Assembly: GCA_042569785.1 (NCBI GenBank)
Contig: JBHPGW010000012.1
Location: 1 to 49,978 of the forward strand
DNA: 49,978 nt
Reading direction: 5' to 3'
Source: JBHPGW01 sp042569785
GTDB lineage: Bacteria > Planctomycetota > Phycisphaerae > Sedimentisphaerales > Anaerobacaceae
Below the pieces are notes generated by a model. That model saw nothing but the letters and a program-made list of their open reading frames with translations. It was not told the DNA's origin and ran no database searches. Position 1 is the stretch's first letter, and each line of letters opens with the position of its first letter. Shown here piece after piece: positions 1 through 6,110 of the stretch. A program made the translations under genes and the position numbers.

Positions 1-1102
1 CAAAGGCAACTTTGCTCAAAAGCGATGCGGACTGATCAACAAAGATATAGCCTAAACCATACTGCCTTACCATTCTGATAGAAGTCTCCAGAATTGATTC
101 CTTTGACTCCGATGACTTCTTCAATAACAGGTTATGGGCCTCTTCAAGAATGATCACATTACTGATCTTATCCTGCGGGCCCTGTGCGAGACGATAGCGG
201 TACAGGTATAATGTCAGGGACTCGGAGAACATAACTCTGTCTGACGAACTGGATAAACCATCCATCTCAAGAACCGCGTTGCAATTGAGAAGTTCTGCAA
301 CATGATTATTGTCCTGGGTATTTAGAACCGCTCCGAATTCACCGTATGTCATCGCCAGCAGTATTCTCTCTGCCGAGGCCTGCCACATCGCAGCTCTTCC
401 CTTGAGTTTGACGGTCTTTAGCCAGACAAGCAACTCGTGAATCGTTGGCCAGCGAGTCTGTTGTTTATCGAATATCCCTGCCTCGCGATACAAATGGTCG
501 AGACCTGCGACTAATAGACTGATAACTCCCTCACCGCCGAGATAGGCACCGGCAATAACATCGACAATGAGCTTGATCCAGATATGAGGCTCACAACCAG
601 CTGGTGGTATCAAAGGATTGAACCGAAGCGGCGAAACATTTCTGCCAACGGTGTAAACATGAAGATCAGGATACAGTGTCATCAGGTCCCGATAGCCCCG
701 CTTCCAATCCAGGGCAAGCACCTTAATGCCCCGGGACATTATCCCCTGCATAAGCATGAATGTAAGGTTGGTCTTTCCAGAACCACTCCTTCCAGCTACC
801 AGAATATGCTCTTTTAAACGCTGGCTCTTAAAGCAGAACGGGTACAACTTCTCAGCTGCATAGGAAATAGATCCGAGTTCAATATCGCCGGATATGGCAA
901 ACTTCTTTGGCGGCGGCGGAAATGGTGAGCGGTCAAGCTCATAGCTCATACCAAGATGTTTAGCCGCCAATAGTTCCAGAGTCTGCTCTATGTCGGCCTT
1001 GCCGCCTGCATCGGATTCAGCTAAATAGGCTTTCCATAATCTGTCTATTTTACTGCCCATAACAGGCTTCAATTTCCGGCATAACTCCTGTACTCGCTGC
1101 AT
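1..1102 (-). CDS. HerA/VirB4-type DNA-translocating ATPase (3' part cut by window end)
   Basis: About 367 residues are visible before the window edge; the C-terminus is missing. The protein carries a Walker A motif (GRSGSGKTN, about residue 105) and a Walker B motif with adjacent glutamate (VIILEEAHN, about residue 325), followed by an arginine-rich segment and FVDQS. This is the usual layout of HerA/TraC/VirB4 hexameric ATPases that pump DNA or drive conjugation. An N-terminal helical region of about 60 residues precedes the core. The ATG shares one base with the TGA of the 206-residue gene upstream (TGATG), so the two are translationally coupled. The HerA/VirB4 class is clear; whether it serves conjugation, packaging or partition cannot be told here. 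Confidence 0.85.
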   Translation of the reverse strand, partial: MQRVQELCRKLKPVMGSKIDRLWKAYLAESDAGGKADIEQTLELLAAKHLGMSYELDRSPFPPPPKKFAISGDIELGSISYAAEKLYPFCFKSQRLKEHILVAGRSGSGKTNLTFMLMQGIMSRGIKVLALDWKRGYRDLMTLYPDLHVYTVGRNVSPLRFNPLIPPAGCEPHIWIKLIVDVIAGAYLGGEGVISLLVAGLDHLYREAGIFDKQQTRWPTIHELLVWLKTVKLKGRAAMWQASAERILLAMTYGEFGAVLNTQDNNHVAELLNCNAVLEMDGLSSSSDRVMFSESLTLYLYRYRLAQGPQDKISNVIILEEAHNLLLKKSSESKESILETSIRMVRQYGLGYIFVDQSASLLSKVAF

Positions 1103-1722
1103 CAAAGTGGATCACCTATCGAGTCATCTTCAAGAATCGAAACCTTCCGGTAGGCTGTTAAGTACTGCTGGGCCTGCTCGGGAAGTGCCTGTTTTAGCTT
1201 GGATACATCCTGCCATAATCTCACACGTTCATCCCGTCCCTGTTCGTATAGCTCCCGCAGGCTCTTACTGATACTGTAGGCTTCACGGCTGTTCTGTGGA
1301 AGACCGCCACGCATAGCCTCAACATAAAACACAGAATTGAGTGCATAACATTTACCCATCTCGATCTGATAGATGTTACTTTCATAAATCTGGTAACGCT
1401 TTCTTACCTGGCTGATGATATCGCTCAGGCCAAGGCCTGATGTTTGCTTCTTATCAGAGATAATAGCTGTCTCAGGCTCGGATTTTGAGATCGGAAAATA
1501 ACCATTACGAACTATATCCTCTACCGTGTTCTGATGCCTGAAATGCCCTTTTTCCGGAATCAGATCAGAAGTAAAGTCGTACCCGGCAGATCCTTGATCT
1601 GATAGCCCAGTCAAGCCGGTTTTATCCGGCATTCCATAGGCTAAGAATTTACCTGCTTGATAAAAATACGGTACATATCCCACGTCAAAAACGGGGCCTT
1701 TTGCCATAGCGATTTCGTCCAT
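1102..1722 (-). CDS. Hypothetical protein co-transcribed with HerA-like ATPase (206 aa)
   Basis: I do not recognise the family. The N-terminal 80 residues are rich in Gly, Tyr and Asp. The second half (about 95-195) is predicted helical and charged, with a KQALPEQAQQYLTAYRK-like segment, which would suit a partner protein. The ATG has a Shine-Dalgarno AGGTGG four bases upstream and lies about 50 bp downstream of an archaeal-type TATA box. The stop codon overlaps the start of the HerA-like ATPase, so the two form an operon and may act together in DNA transfer or partition. No signal peptide or membrane segment is visible. Confidence 0.75.
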   Translation of the reverse strand: MDEIAMAKGPVFDVGYVPYFYQAGKFLAYGMPDKTGLTGLSDQGSAGYDFTSDLIPEKGHFRHQNTVEDIVRNGYFPISKSEPETAIISDKKQTSGLGLSDIISQVRKRYQIYESNIYQIEMGKCYALNSVFYVEAMRGGLPQNSREAYSISKSLRELYEQGRDERVRLWQDVSKLKQALPEQAQQYLTAYRKVSILEDDSIGDPL

Positions 1723-1769
1723 TTTACCACCTGTAAATTTATTCCTTTATGGTAGTAAATGCGGTCGCA

Positions 1770-1777
1770 TATATAAA
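1770..1777 (-). promoter_or_regulatory. Archaeal-type TATA box for the 206-aa/HerA operon
   Basis: On the minus strand the sequence reads GAAAGA-TTTATATA, a BRE-like A-rich stretch followed by a canonical archaeal TATA box. A start site 26 bp from the box centre would leave about 25 nt of leader containing the AGGTGG ribosome site. The box is followed by the interrupted palindrome ATGCG-AC-CGCAT, which could be an operator. I see no convincing bacterial -35 element. Confidence 0.6.
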
Positions 1778-1869
1778 TCTTTCTATTTTTGTCGCTACCT
1801 GCCAGTAATCATAGGGAACAAGGGTCGGGTGCGGGGAAGAGAAAGAAGACATGAGAAATTTGGAAAAAA

Positions 1870-1877
1870 TTTATAAA
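1870..1877 (+). promoter_or_regulatory. Archaeal-type TATA box for the 70-aa gene
   Basis: The sequence GGAAAAAA-TTTATAAA lies 35 bp before the ATG of the small plus-strand gene. Together with the TATA box at 1770-1777 it makes a divergent archaeal-style promoter pair in a 190-bp intergenic region. Confidence 0.5.
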
Positions 1878-1912
1878 CTCAACACAGTATCCCATTACGC
1901 TGGTGATCCATT

Positions 1913-2125
1913 ATGAGGAAACTGAAAAGGCTGACATTACAAGTAATCGGCCAAAACGCCGCAACGAAAGCAGCGATCCTGTCCAGAAGATATTCACAAA
2001 CAAAAGCCAGGGAAAAAGAGGTTATTCAGGCCGTAACCAGCCTTGAGAGATGTCATATATTGGAAATGCTTACAGCAACGTTGTCGAAGTCAACCATATC
2101 GATCTCTACAAGGCCTGCTTCGTAA
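1913..2125 (+). CDS. Small basic hypothetical protein (70 aa)
   Basis: A lysine- and arginine-rich protein (MRKLKRLTLQVIGQNAATKA...) with a serine/threonine-rich tail. The family is unknown to me. Support comes from its own TATA box 35 bp upstream, a GGTGAT ribosome-binding-like sequence six bases before the ATG, and its divergent placement from the 206-aa/HerA operon. The basic composition would suit a nucleic-acid-binding or regulatory role, but that is a guess. Confidence 0.45.
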   Translation: MRKLKRLTLQVIGQNAATKAAILSRRYSQTKAREKEVIQAVTSLERCHILEMLTATLSKSTISISTRPAS

Positions 2126-2173
2126 TTCGATCTGATAGTTATGTGTTATAGAAATCTCTGACTTCAATCAGAT

Positions 2174-2419
2174 TTATTCGCAGATGGTTTTATTTTCACA
2201 GCTTGGCCGAATTTCTCTTACAACCTTTTTGAGCTGTCTTCTTCTTGGCATCCACTCGTTGACCATTTCAATCACTTTCGGCTTCACTTTTCTCGACCAC
2301 AAACCCGTCGGGTCTTTCTTATTCCCATCGATTCGTTTCTCTAAAAGAATTAGTTCCTTTTCCCCGAATAGTTTTGATTGTCGCATTTTTATCGAAAGTT
2401 TTATGTCTCTCTTACCCAT
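2174..2419 (-). CDS. Basic hypothetical protein (81 aa from ATG; start uncertain)
   Basis: A highly basic protein containing KKDPTGLWSRKVKPKVIEM and PRRRQLKKVVREIRP; it could bind nucleic acid. No family is recognised. The start is ambiguous. A GTG at 2455 has a good AGGTGG ribosome site, but then the coding region would contain the TATA box at 2432-2439. The ATG at 2419 lies inside an operator-like sequence and only about 16 bp from the box centre, closer than a normal archaeal start site. A further in-frame ATG lies at 2386. I use 2419 as a compromise. Confidence 0.55.
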   Translation of the reverse strand: MGKRDIKLSIKMRQSKLFGEKELILLEKRIDGNKKDPTGLWSRKVKPKVIEMVNEWMPRRRQLKKVVREIRPSCENKTICE

Positions 2420-2439
2420 AAGCAAGGCACTTATATAAA
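2411..2439 (-). promoter_or_regulatory. TATA box plus operator-like dyad upstream of the 81-aa gene
   Basis: On the minus strand CGAAACATTTATATA is identical over 15 bases to the promoter of the 78-aa gene at 5099-5113. It is followed by CTTGCT-TATG-GGTAAG (2411-2426), a variant of the CTTACC-N4-GGTAAG dyad found twice at that other promoter. The shared arrangement argues for real, co-regulated promoters and not chance. Confidence 0.6.
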
Positions 2440-2506
2440 TGTTTCGATCTTTCACATTGTGAACCACCTTTGTTGTTTATGGGTTACACAAATCGGGTGA
2501 ACCGTC

Positions 2507-2923
2507 TCAGAGATAGTCAGGTATTTCTCTGCCCAATGCTCTTAAAACGCCACGACAAGTAAATTTGTATTTTTTGCCATTACCAGACTGTACTATGATA
2601 CGATACTTGCTGCTCTTTGGATTGAAACCGCAGATAGTGTATGACTGTCCTTGAATGGTAAATTTTTTGCCAAGGTCATCGGGTTCAAAACCAAAAAATT
2701 TCGCATTGCTTCTAAATGAGTCCATTTCTTCAGTCATCGGCTTGCCTTCGGGGTCTAACACCGCAACTTTTAGTTGAAATCTACAATTGCTGGTGCGGAA
2801 AGTACAATTACCTAAATCAATCATCACACCCAACTCATTTGCTAACGACTTGACCACAGTTTTCACGCGTTCTCCAATATACTTAACTGTCGGCTTATCT
2901 AATTTTGTGATTTTAGTTTCCAT
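2507..2923 (-). CDS. Phage/plasmid-type hypothetical protein (138 aa)
   Basis: The pattern of an N-terminal helix, a 'vmidLGNcTFrtsncrFqLKvavldpeGkpm' strand region, and a C-terminal 'LGkkFtiqGqsYtIcGFnPkSsKYriiv...GKkYKFtcr' segment resembles a widespread unknown-function family that I recall from tailed phages and plasmids. No catalytic residues can be assigned. The ATG at 2923 has a GGAGGT ribosome site eight bases upstream, which decides the start over an upstream in-frame GTG at 2956. The gene sits in the minus-strand run of small element genes. A hairpin-prone region (inverted repeat 2986-2992 with 3019-3025) lies just upstream. Confidence 0.7.
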   Translation of the reverse strand: METKITKLDKPTVKYIGERVKTVVKSLANELGVMIDLGNCTFRTSNCRFQLKVAVLDPEGKPMTEEMDSFRSNAKFFGFEPDDLGKKFTIQGQSYTICGFNPKSSKYRIIVQSGNGKKYKFTCRGVLRALGREIPDYL

Positions 2924-3070
2924 CTTTATCAACCTCCGTGCCCCTGCATCAGGCACTGCTTTGTTTTTGTGCTTCTTAAGTTATCTTGAAGGTTTATGGC
3001 TACTTAAGCATATCCCCGCCTTCAATATCTCTTAACTACGAACCGCCACAATCAAAACGTTCTACTCGCC

Positions 3071-3352
3071 CTATGACGGCTCAATCCTGTTAAAACACTG
3101 CATACAACGAAGTGCCTCGTTCTCAAACGCTTGTGATACAATGGTACTCATCCCACAACTGGGACACGAAACAACACCGGTTTCTTTGCAAATTTGCTGC
3201 CCTTTCTCGCTGCCAAACCTGACAGAGTTACTAAAGTCTTTAATATCTCTGAATTCCCTCAACCTCAGGTCAACAAAATATATTGTTCCCCCACATCCCA
3301 CTATGGGTAAGGCCCTTGGGCCTTTAACAACTTTTTCTTTCGGTTCTCCCAT
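3071..3352 (-). CDS. Small zinc-ribbon-like hypothetical protein (93 aa)
   Basis: The C-terminal third carries CPSCG and, 16 residues further on, CMQC, a four-cysteine zinc-ribbon arrangement. The middle has IYFVDLRLREFRDI, a segment seen in small phage and plasmid proteins of unknown role. The start has a GGAGA ribosome site within a leader of the same type as its upstream neighbours. Function unknown; a small DNA- or RNA-binding or adaptor protein is plausible. Confidence 0.65.
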   Translation of the reverse strand: MGEPKEKVVKGPRALPIVGCGGTIYFVDLRLREFRDIKDFSNSVRFGSEKGQQICKETGVVSCPSCGMSTIVSQAFENEALRCMQCFNRIEPS

Positions 3353-3422
3353 TTTTATTTCTCCAGCTAACCGTCTTATTGTGGTCGGCTTATTTTCTTA
3401 CCAATTACAACAACATCAACAT

Positions 3423-3638
3423 TTAATCTTCTGTTGGCTTGTCTAACTTTCCTTCCTTCTGTAAATCTATTAAACGACTTTGCATCTGAGACAAAAAATT
3501 CTTAATTATTGAATCCATATCCCCCATCTCTTCCTCAGTAACCCACTCTAATGTAAAAAACTTCCATTGCCAAAATAAACTCAACAAGGTTTTATCCATA
3601 TCGAGTTCCATTTCTTCAAAGTTAGGTATACAACACAT
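3423..3638 (-). CDS. Small acidic hypothetical protein, paralogue of the 76-aa neighbour (71 aa)
   Basis: It begins MCCIPNFE and shares with the gene at 3663-3893 an MC-PN-(F/Y)E start, an acidic helix, 'DKTLLSLFWQWK', a hydrophobic helix region and a final 'GKLDKP'. It is acidic and probably all-helical. GGAGGG precedes the ATG, and the leader can fold a short hairpin (AGAC-AGTTC-GTCT). Family unknown. The tandem pair suggests a local duplication. Confidence 0.65.
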   Translation of the reverse strand: MCCIPNFEEMELDMDKTLLSLFWQWKFFTLEWVTEEEMGDMDSIIKNFLSQMQSRLIDLQKEGKLDKPTED

Positions 3639-3662
3639 TTTTGTCCCTCCAGACGAACTGTC

Positions 3663-3893
3663 TTATTTAAGCAGGAAGTCAAGCTTGCCCAGGTGCTCGA
3701 AATCGCCAAGTTTATTTTTTATGTTGGCACAAAACTCTTCCTGCCACTTTGCAAGTGTCTCTTCACCTTTACTAAATACAGGCAACATTTGTACATATTT
3801 TTTCCATTCCTTAATAAAACTGAGCAATTTTTCATCAAGCTCAGTTTCAATCTCATCAAGAGCCGACATAAGCTCATAGTTAGGCCCGCACAT
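3663..3893 (-). CDS. Small acidic hypothetical protein (76 aa)
   Basis: It begins MCGPNYE and reads as an acidic, probably coiled helical protein (ALDEIETELDEKLLSFIKEWKK...). It is the paralogue of the 71-aa gene directly downstream, which is 24 bases away. The leader contains a seven-base-pair hairpin (GAACCGC/GCGGTTC) ending at the GGAGGG ribosome site. Family and function unknown. Confidence 0.65.
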   Translation of the reverse strand: MCGPNYELMSALDEIETELDEKLLSFIKEWKKYVQMLPVFSKGEETLAKWQEEFCANIKNKLGDFEHLGKLDFLLK

Positions 3894-3933
3894 TTTTATC
3901 CCTCCAGCCGAACCGCTCTATGGCGGTTCTTGC

Positions 3934-4797
3934 TTATTTGAATATTTCCGGTGCTATCTCCTCCAAGGTCTTCGGTTGCCAGTGCAAATCTCTTTCGATT
4001 GGAAGCCCCATAGGGCCTCTGACCTCTTCAATCTCTTTGAGACTAACGTAACCAAGTTCCTTAAACTGACCTTCCACAAGACCGAAGAAATGAAAATCAA
4101 CTTCGTTTCCATTCTTATCCTTAATTGGGCTGCCTTCCGTAATCCACCAAGTAAAGCCGGAATCGGGAGTGAACAGCTTCAGATAAGCAATTGCCTTTCC
4201 GCCTTTGCCGTCCTGGGCGTAAAGTGGCGGCAGTTTTTTGCNGATTTCCTGTGTAAGCAACTTCATTCCGCGTATCTTGCTATTGGCCTTAATAATTGTT
4301 TTGCCATCGATGCAAATCGCATTTTCTTCCGGTATTTTCATTGCGTGTGCAATTTTCCCCAAAAACTCGGCCATATTTTGATTCTGCTGCTCTCTGGGGA
4401 TAGGTTCAGATTCACGGACTGATATTGGCATAGTGAGCAATTCGACCTGCTTTTGTTCAATTTCAATTACAACTCGACCGTTTTTATTTGAGTACCATTC
4501 CAGATAACAATAGCCAGATACATAATCCGCCGGTGGCAAGCCCGCCGTCATATCACCAACTTTGCCGATCTGCTGCTGGCAGAAGTCCCCCATATATTTT
4601 TCTGCCTCTTCGCTGTTATTAACTGCACTACCTCTGAAACGAATCTTCGCCCCCCGTATATCTCTGTGAAAGTCGCCTTCTAAATCAAAGGTTACTTTTT
4701 CTTTCATTCCGGTAAATCTCATCCACCCTGTGACTTTATTTGGGCTGGCATTATCAAGCATCCCCTCAATCAGAAACCTTGCTGGTCTCCAAGCCAT
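3934..4797 (-). CDS. DUF2958-domain protein with extra N-terminal domain (287 aa)
   Basis: The C-terminal half (about 178-287: MKLLTQEI.KKLPPLY..., KLFTPDSGFTWWITEG, FFGLVEGQFKELGYVSL, RGPMGLPIERDLHWQP) matches the DUF2958 pattern, a mobile-element domain of unknown function. The N-terminal half (about 1-125: FLIEGMLDN..., VTFDLEGDFHRDIRGAKIRFRG, ITAGLPP, YLEWYSNKNGRVVIEIE) looks like a separate beta-rich domain often found in element proteins. Base 4242 is an N; the right arm has arginine at that codon. A strong GAGGGGGTGA ribosome site precedes the ATG, two bases after the stop of the 78-aa gene, so the two are co-translated. Confidence 0.75.
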   Translation of the reverse strand: MAWRPARFLIEGMLDNASPNKVTGWMRFTGMKEKVTFDLEGDFHRDIRGAKIRFRGSAVNNSEEAEKYMGDFCQQQIGKVGDMTAGLPPADYVSGYCYLEWYSNKNGRVVIEIEQKQVELLTMPISVRESEPIPREQQNQNMAEFLGKIAHAMKIPEENAICIDGKTIIKANSKIRGMKLLTQEIXKKLPPLYAQDGKGGKAIAYLKLFTPDSGFTWWITEGSPIKDKNGNEVDFHFFGLVEGQFKELGYVSLKEIEEVRGPMGLPIERDLHWQPKTLEEIAPEIFK

Positions 4798-4799
4798 TT

Positions 4800-5036
4800 T
4801 TAATCACCCCCTCGTAGTGCTTCAGAAGTATTTATTTTGTTTATAGCGTCTTCAATTTCAACCATTGCCACTAATTCCCCTCTAATAATATACAGCTCTG
4901 CTGGCGTTAAACATTCATTCAACCCAAACCAGACTAAAAGCTCATCCGGTGACAGTATTTCGCCATATGGGTCTGTGGGTAATTTGCCCTTGGCACGGAC
5001 AAGATCTATGATGTCTTTCTTTTTTCGTTCGTTCAT
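4800..5036 (-). CDS. First gene of the small-gene run, hypothetical (78 aa)
   Basis: A small charged protein (MNERKKKDIIDLVRAKGKLP...) with a helical C-terminal half containing CLTPAELYIIRGELVAMVEIEDAINK. Family unknown. It is the first gene after the strongest archaeal-style promoter in the element. GGAGGAG lies five bases before the ATG. With the genes down to 3071, and perhaps 2507, it forms one minus-strand operon. Confidence 0.7.
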   Translation of the reverse strand: MNERKKKDIIDLVRAKGKLPTDPYGEILSPDELLVWFGLNECLTPAELYIIRGELVAMVEIEDAINKINTSEALRGGD

Positions 5037-5073
5037 TTTAGCTCCTCCGACTGAATCCCTCTTAGTGGGGGCT

Positions 5074-5134
5074 CTTACCTATAGGTAAGATGTACTTATA
5101 TATAAATGTTTCGTTTTTCGTACCTTCTGGTAAG
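5074..5134 (-). promoter_or_regulatory. TATA promoter flanked by two CTTACC-N4-GGTAAG dyads
   Basis: On the minus strand, order 5' to 3': CTTACC-AGAA-GGTACG (5119-5134), then CGAAACATTTATATA with the TATA box at 5099-5106, then the perfect palindrome CTTACCTATAGGTAAG (5074-5089) over the predicted start site. A repressor bound to both would cover the promoter. A leader of about 40 nt ends in GGAGGAG. A third, variant dyad lies at 2411-2426. Confidence 0.65.
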
Positions 5135-5263
5135 TATATTTTGGAGTATATAGATTGATGCCGCCGCCCCCCTCAAGCAGGGGTTTTAGGGGATGTCAGT
5201 ACCCTAATAATAGCTCATTGTTACCACAGCTATGTAGTACACCTATGTATTTACTGTTTAATC

Positions 5264-5480
5264 GTAACTGACAATATTAACTGATTAGCAGCAACTGATA
5301 GAATTAACTGATTAGTAATAACAGGGATGTCATAACCAATAAGTAATAACAAGTATCTGTAACTGAGTAGTAGTGACTATGTGTTTTCACTGGACAGTAA
5401 TAATGGGGAGGCATGACTTCTCGGTAGTAACAAACAAGTGTAACCCCTTAACAGTGGCAGTGGGCGTGTGCAACCAAGCA
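5264..5480. repeat. Degenerate TAACTGATTAGTAATAAC-type repeats
   Basis: AACTGATTAG occurs exactly at 5279-5288 and 5306-5315. Variants such as AACTGATAG, AACTGAGTAG, AGTAATAACA and AGTAGTAACA recur irregularly to about 5490. Spacing is about 20-30 bp without unique spacers. This may be a second protein-binding array of the origin. Confidence 0.5.
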
Positions 5481-5496
5481 GTAGTAACAAAACAGA

Positions 5497-5572
5497 CCCC
5501 AGACACGGAGATAAATCTTTAGGCCGTAAGGCCGGTCCCCGAAGGGGAAAAGATTTATCGTAGTGTCTGGGG
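5497..5572. repeat. T-shaped (cruciform-like) inverted repeat
   Basis: An outer stem pairs CCCCAGACAC (5497-5506) with GTGTCTGGGG (5563-5572). A mostly unpaired four-base step follows, then an inner stem pairs ATAAATCTTT (5511-5520) with AAAGATTTAT (5549-5558). On top sit two hairpins, GGCC-GTAA-GGCC (5522-5533) and CCCC-GAA-GGGG (5537-5547). The layout recalls single-strand origins or T-shaped terminal hairpins; a structured RNA is the alternative. A run of nine G ends the outer stem. Confidence 0.75.
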
Positions 5573-5651
5573 GGGGGCACACAAGAACCAACAATCTAAA
5601 TCCCAGGGCATCTTAGGTACTGAAAATAGTAATTATTAATAATATAGTTGA

Positions 5652-5855
5652 TTAAATAGACAGTTCACAACTGCTTGATATAACAAGTGTTAAAGGCGTT
5701 TGGGGCGTATTTTGGCACTTAATTAATCGACAGTTCAGCCCTTCCAGGCACCGGTTAAATCGACGATTTCGGCGAATAAATCGACAGTTCGGCTGTGATT
5801 AAATCGACAGTTCAGCGAATTAATCGACAATTCGCAGGAATAAATCGACAGTTCG
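5652..5855 (+). repeat. Seven iterons, consensus TTAAATCGACAGTTC
   Basis: Copies begin near 5652 (degenerate, TAGACAGTTC), 5723, 5755, 5776, 5799, 5820 and 5841. The last five are spaced 21-23 bp, two helical turns, so they face the same side of the DNA. All are in the same orientation. This is a typical initiator-binding array just upstream of the AT-rich tract and cdc6. Confidence 0.8.
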
Positions 5856-5894
5856 CAGAAGCACTTTCGGGAGCCGCCATCGCCGGCAGTAATT

Positions 5895-5905
5895 TTCCGA
5901 TGGAA
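5895..5905. promoter_or_regulatory. ORB-like box 1 (TTCCGATGGAA)
   Basis: TTCCGATGGAA followed by AAAACGG resembles the core of archaeal origin recognition boxes (TTCCANNGGAAA plus downstream A/C-rich bases). It opens an AT-rich tract that could be the unwinding element. Confidence 0.55.
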
Positions 5906-6009
5906 AAAACGGTTATAATAATAAAAGGTATGTATCTTTTTTATTTTCAATACTGAAGGATATTATAGCGATTTGGATTACCTATGCTTCTCAAACCTGC
6001 CTCTCAAAG

Positions 6010-6020
6010 TTCCATCGGAA
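6010..6020. promoter_or_regulatory. ORB-like box 2 (TTCCATCGGAA, inverted)
   Basis: The same 11-mer as at 5895-5905 in the opposite orientation, so the AT-rich tract lies between inverted boxes as in many archaeal origins. A CCACT-CTT-AGTGG hairpin follows directly at 6023-6035. Confidence 0.55.
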
Positions 6021-6057
6021 AACCACTCTTAGTGGCTTTGCTTTCAGAATCGTAAGT

Positions 6058-6110
6058 TTTATATACTTGCCCTTCCAATAAAGACATCTGCAGGTAAAAT
6101 TCCGATGGAA
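6058..6110 (+). promoter_or_regulatory. cdc6 promoter, with ORB-like box 3 overlapping the start codon
   Basis: A TTTATATA box (6058-6065) lies 40 bp before the ATG. The predicted start near 6088 leaves a 17-nt leader with AGGT (6092-6095). The third TTCCGATGGAA copy (6100-6110) contains the cdc6 ATG itself (6105-6107), which suggests autoregulation by the initiator. Confidence 0.6.

Larger units (their letters stand above)
5137..6104. other. Putative replication origin of the element (gene-free ~970 bp)
   Basis: No real gene fills this stretch, but it is dense with structure. From the operon end it holds a CCCC/GGGG hairpin followed by TTTT (near 5166-5190), degenerate AACTGATTAG repeats, a T-shaped fold, seven iterons, an AT-rich tract (about 5905-5965) and ORB-like boxes leading into cdc6. 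Archaeal origins usually adjoin their orc1/cdc6 gene, as here. That this is the working origin is inference. Confidence 0.6.

Noticed and set aside
5377..5580. 67-codon open frame across the T-shaped fold
   Set aside because: It is forced through the inverted repeat and the G run, and its composition is unlike its neighbours.
5264..5860. CRISPR array
   Set aside because: Repeats are short and phased at about 21-23 bp with no unique spacers of 25-40 bp, and there are no cas genes. They fit iterons.
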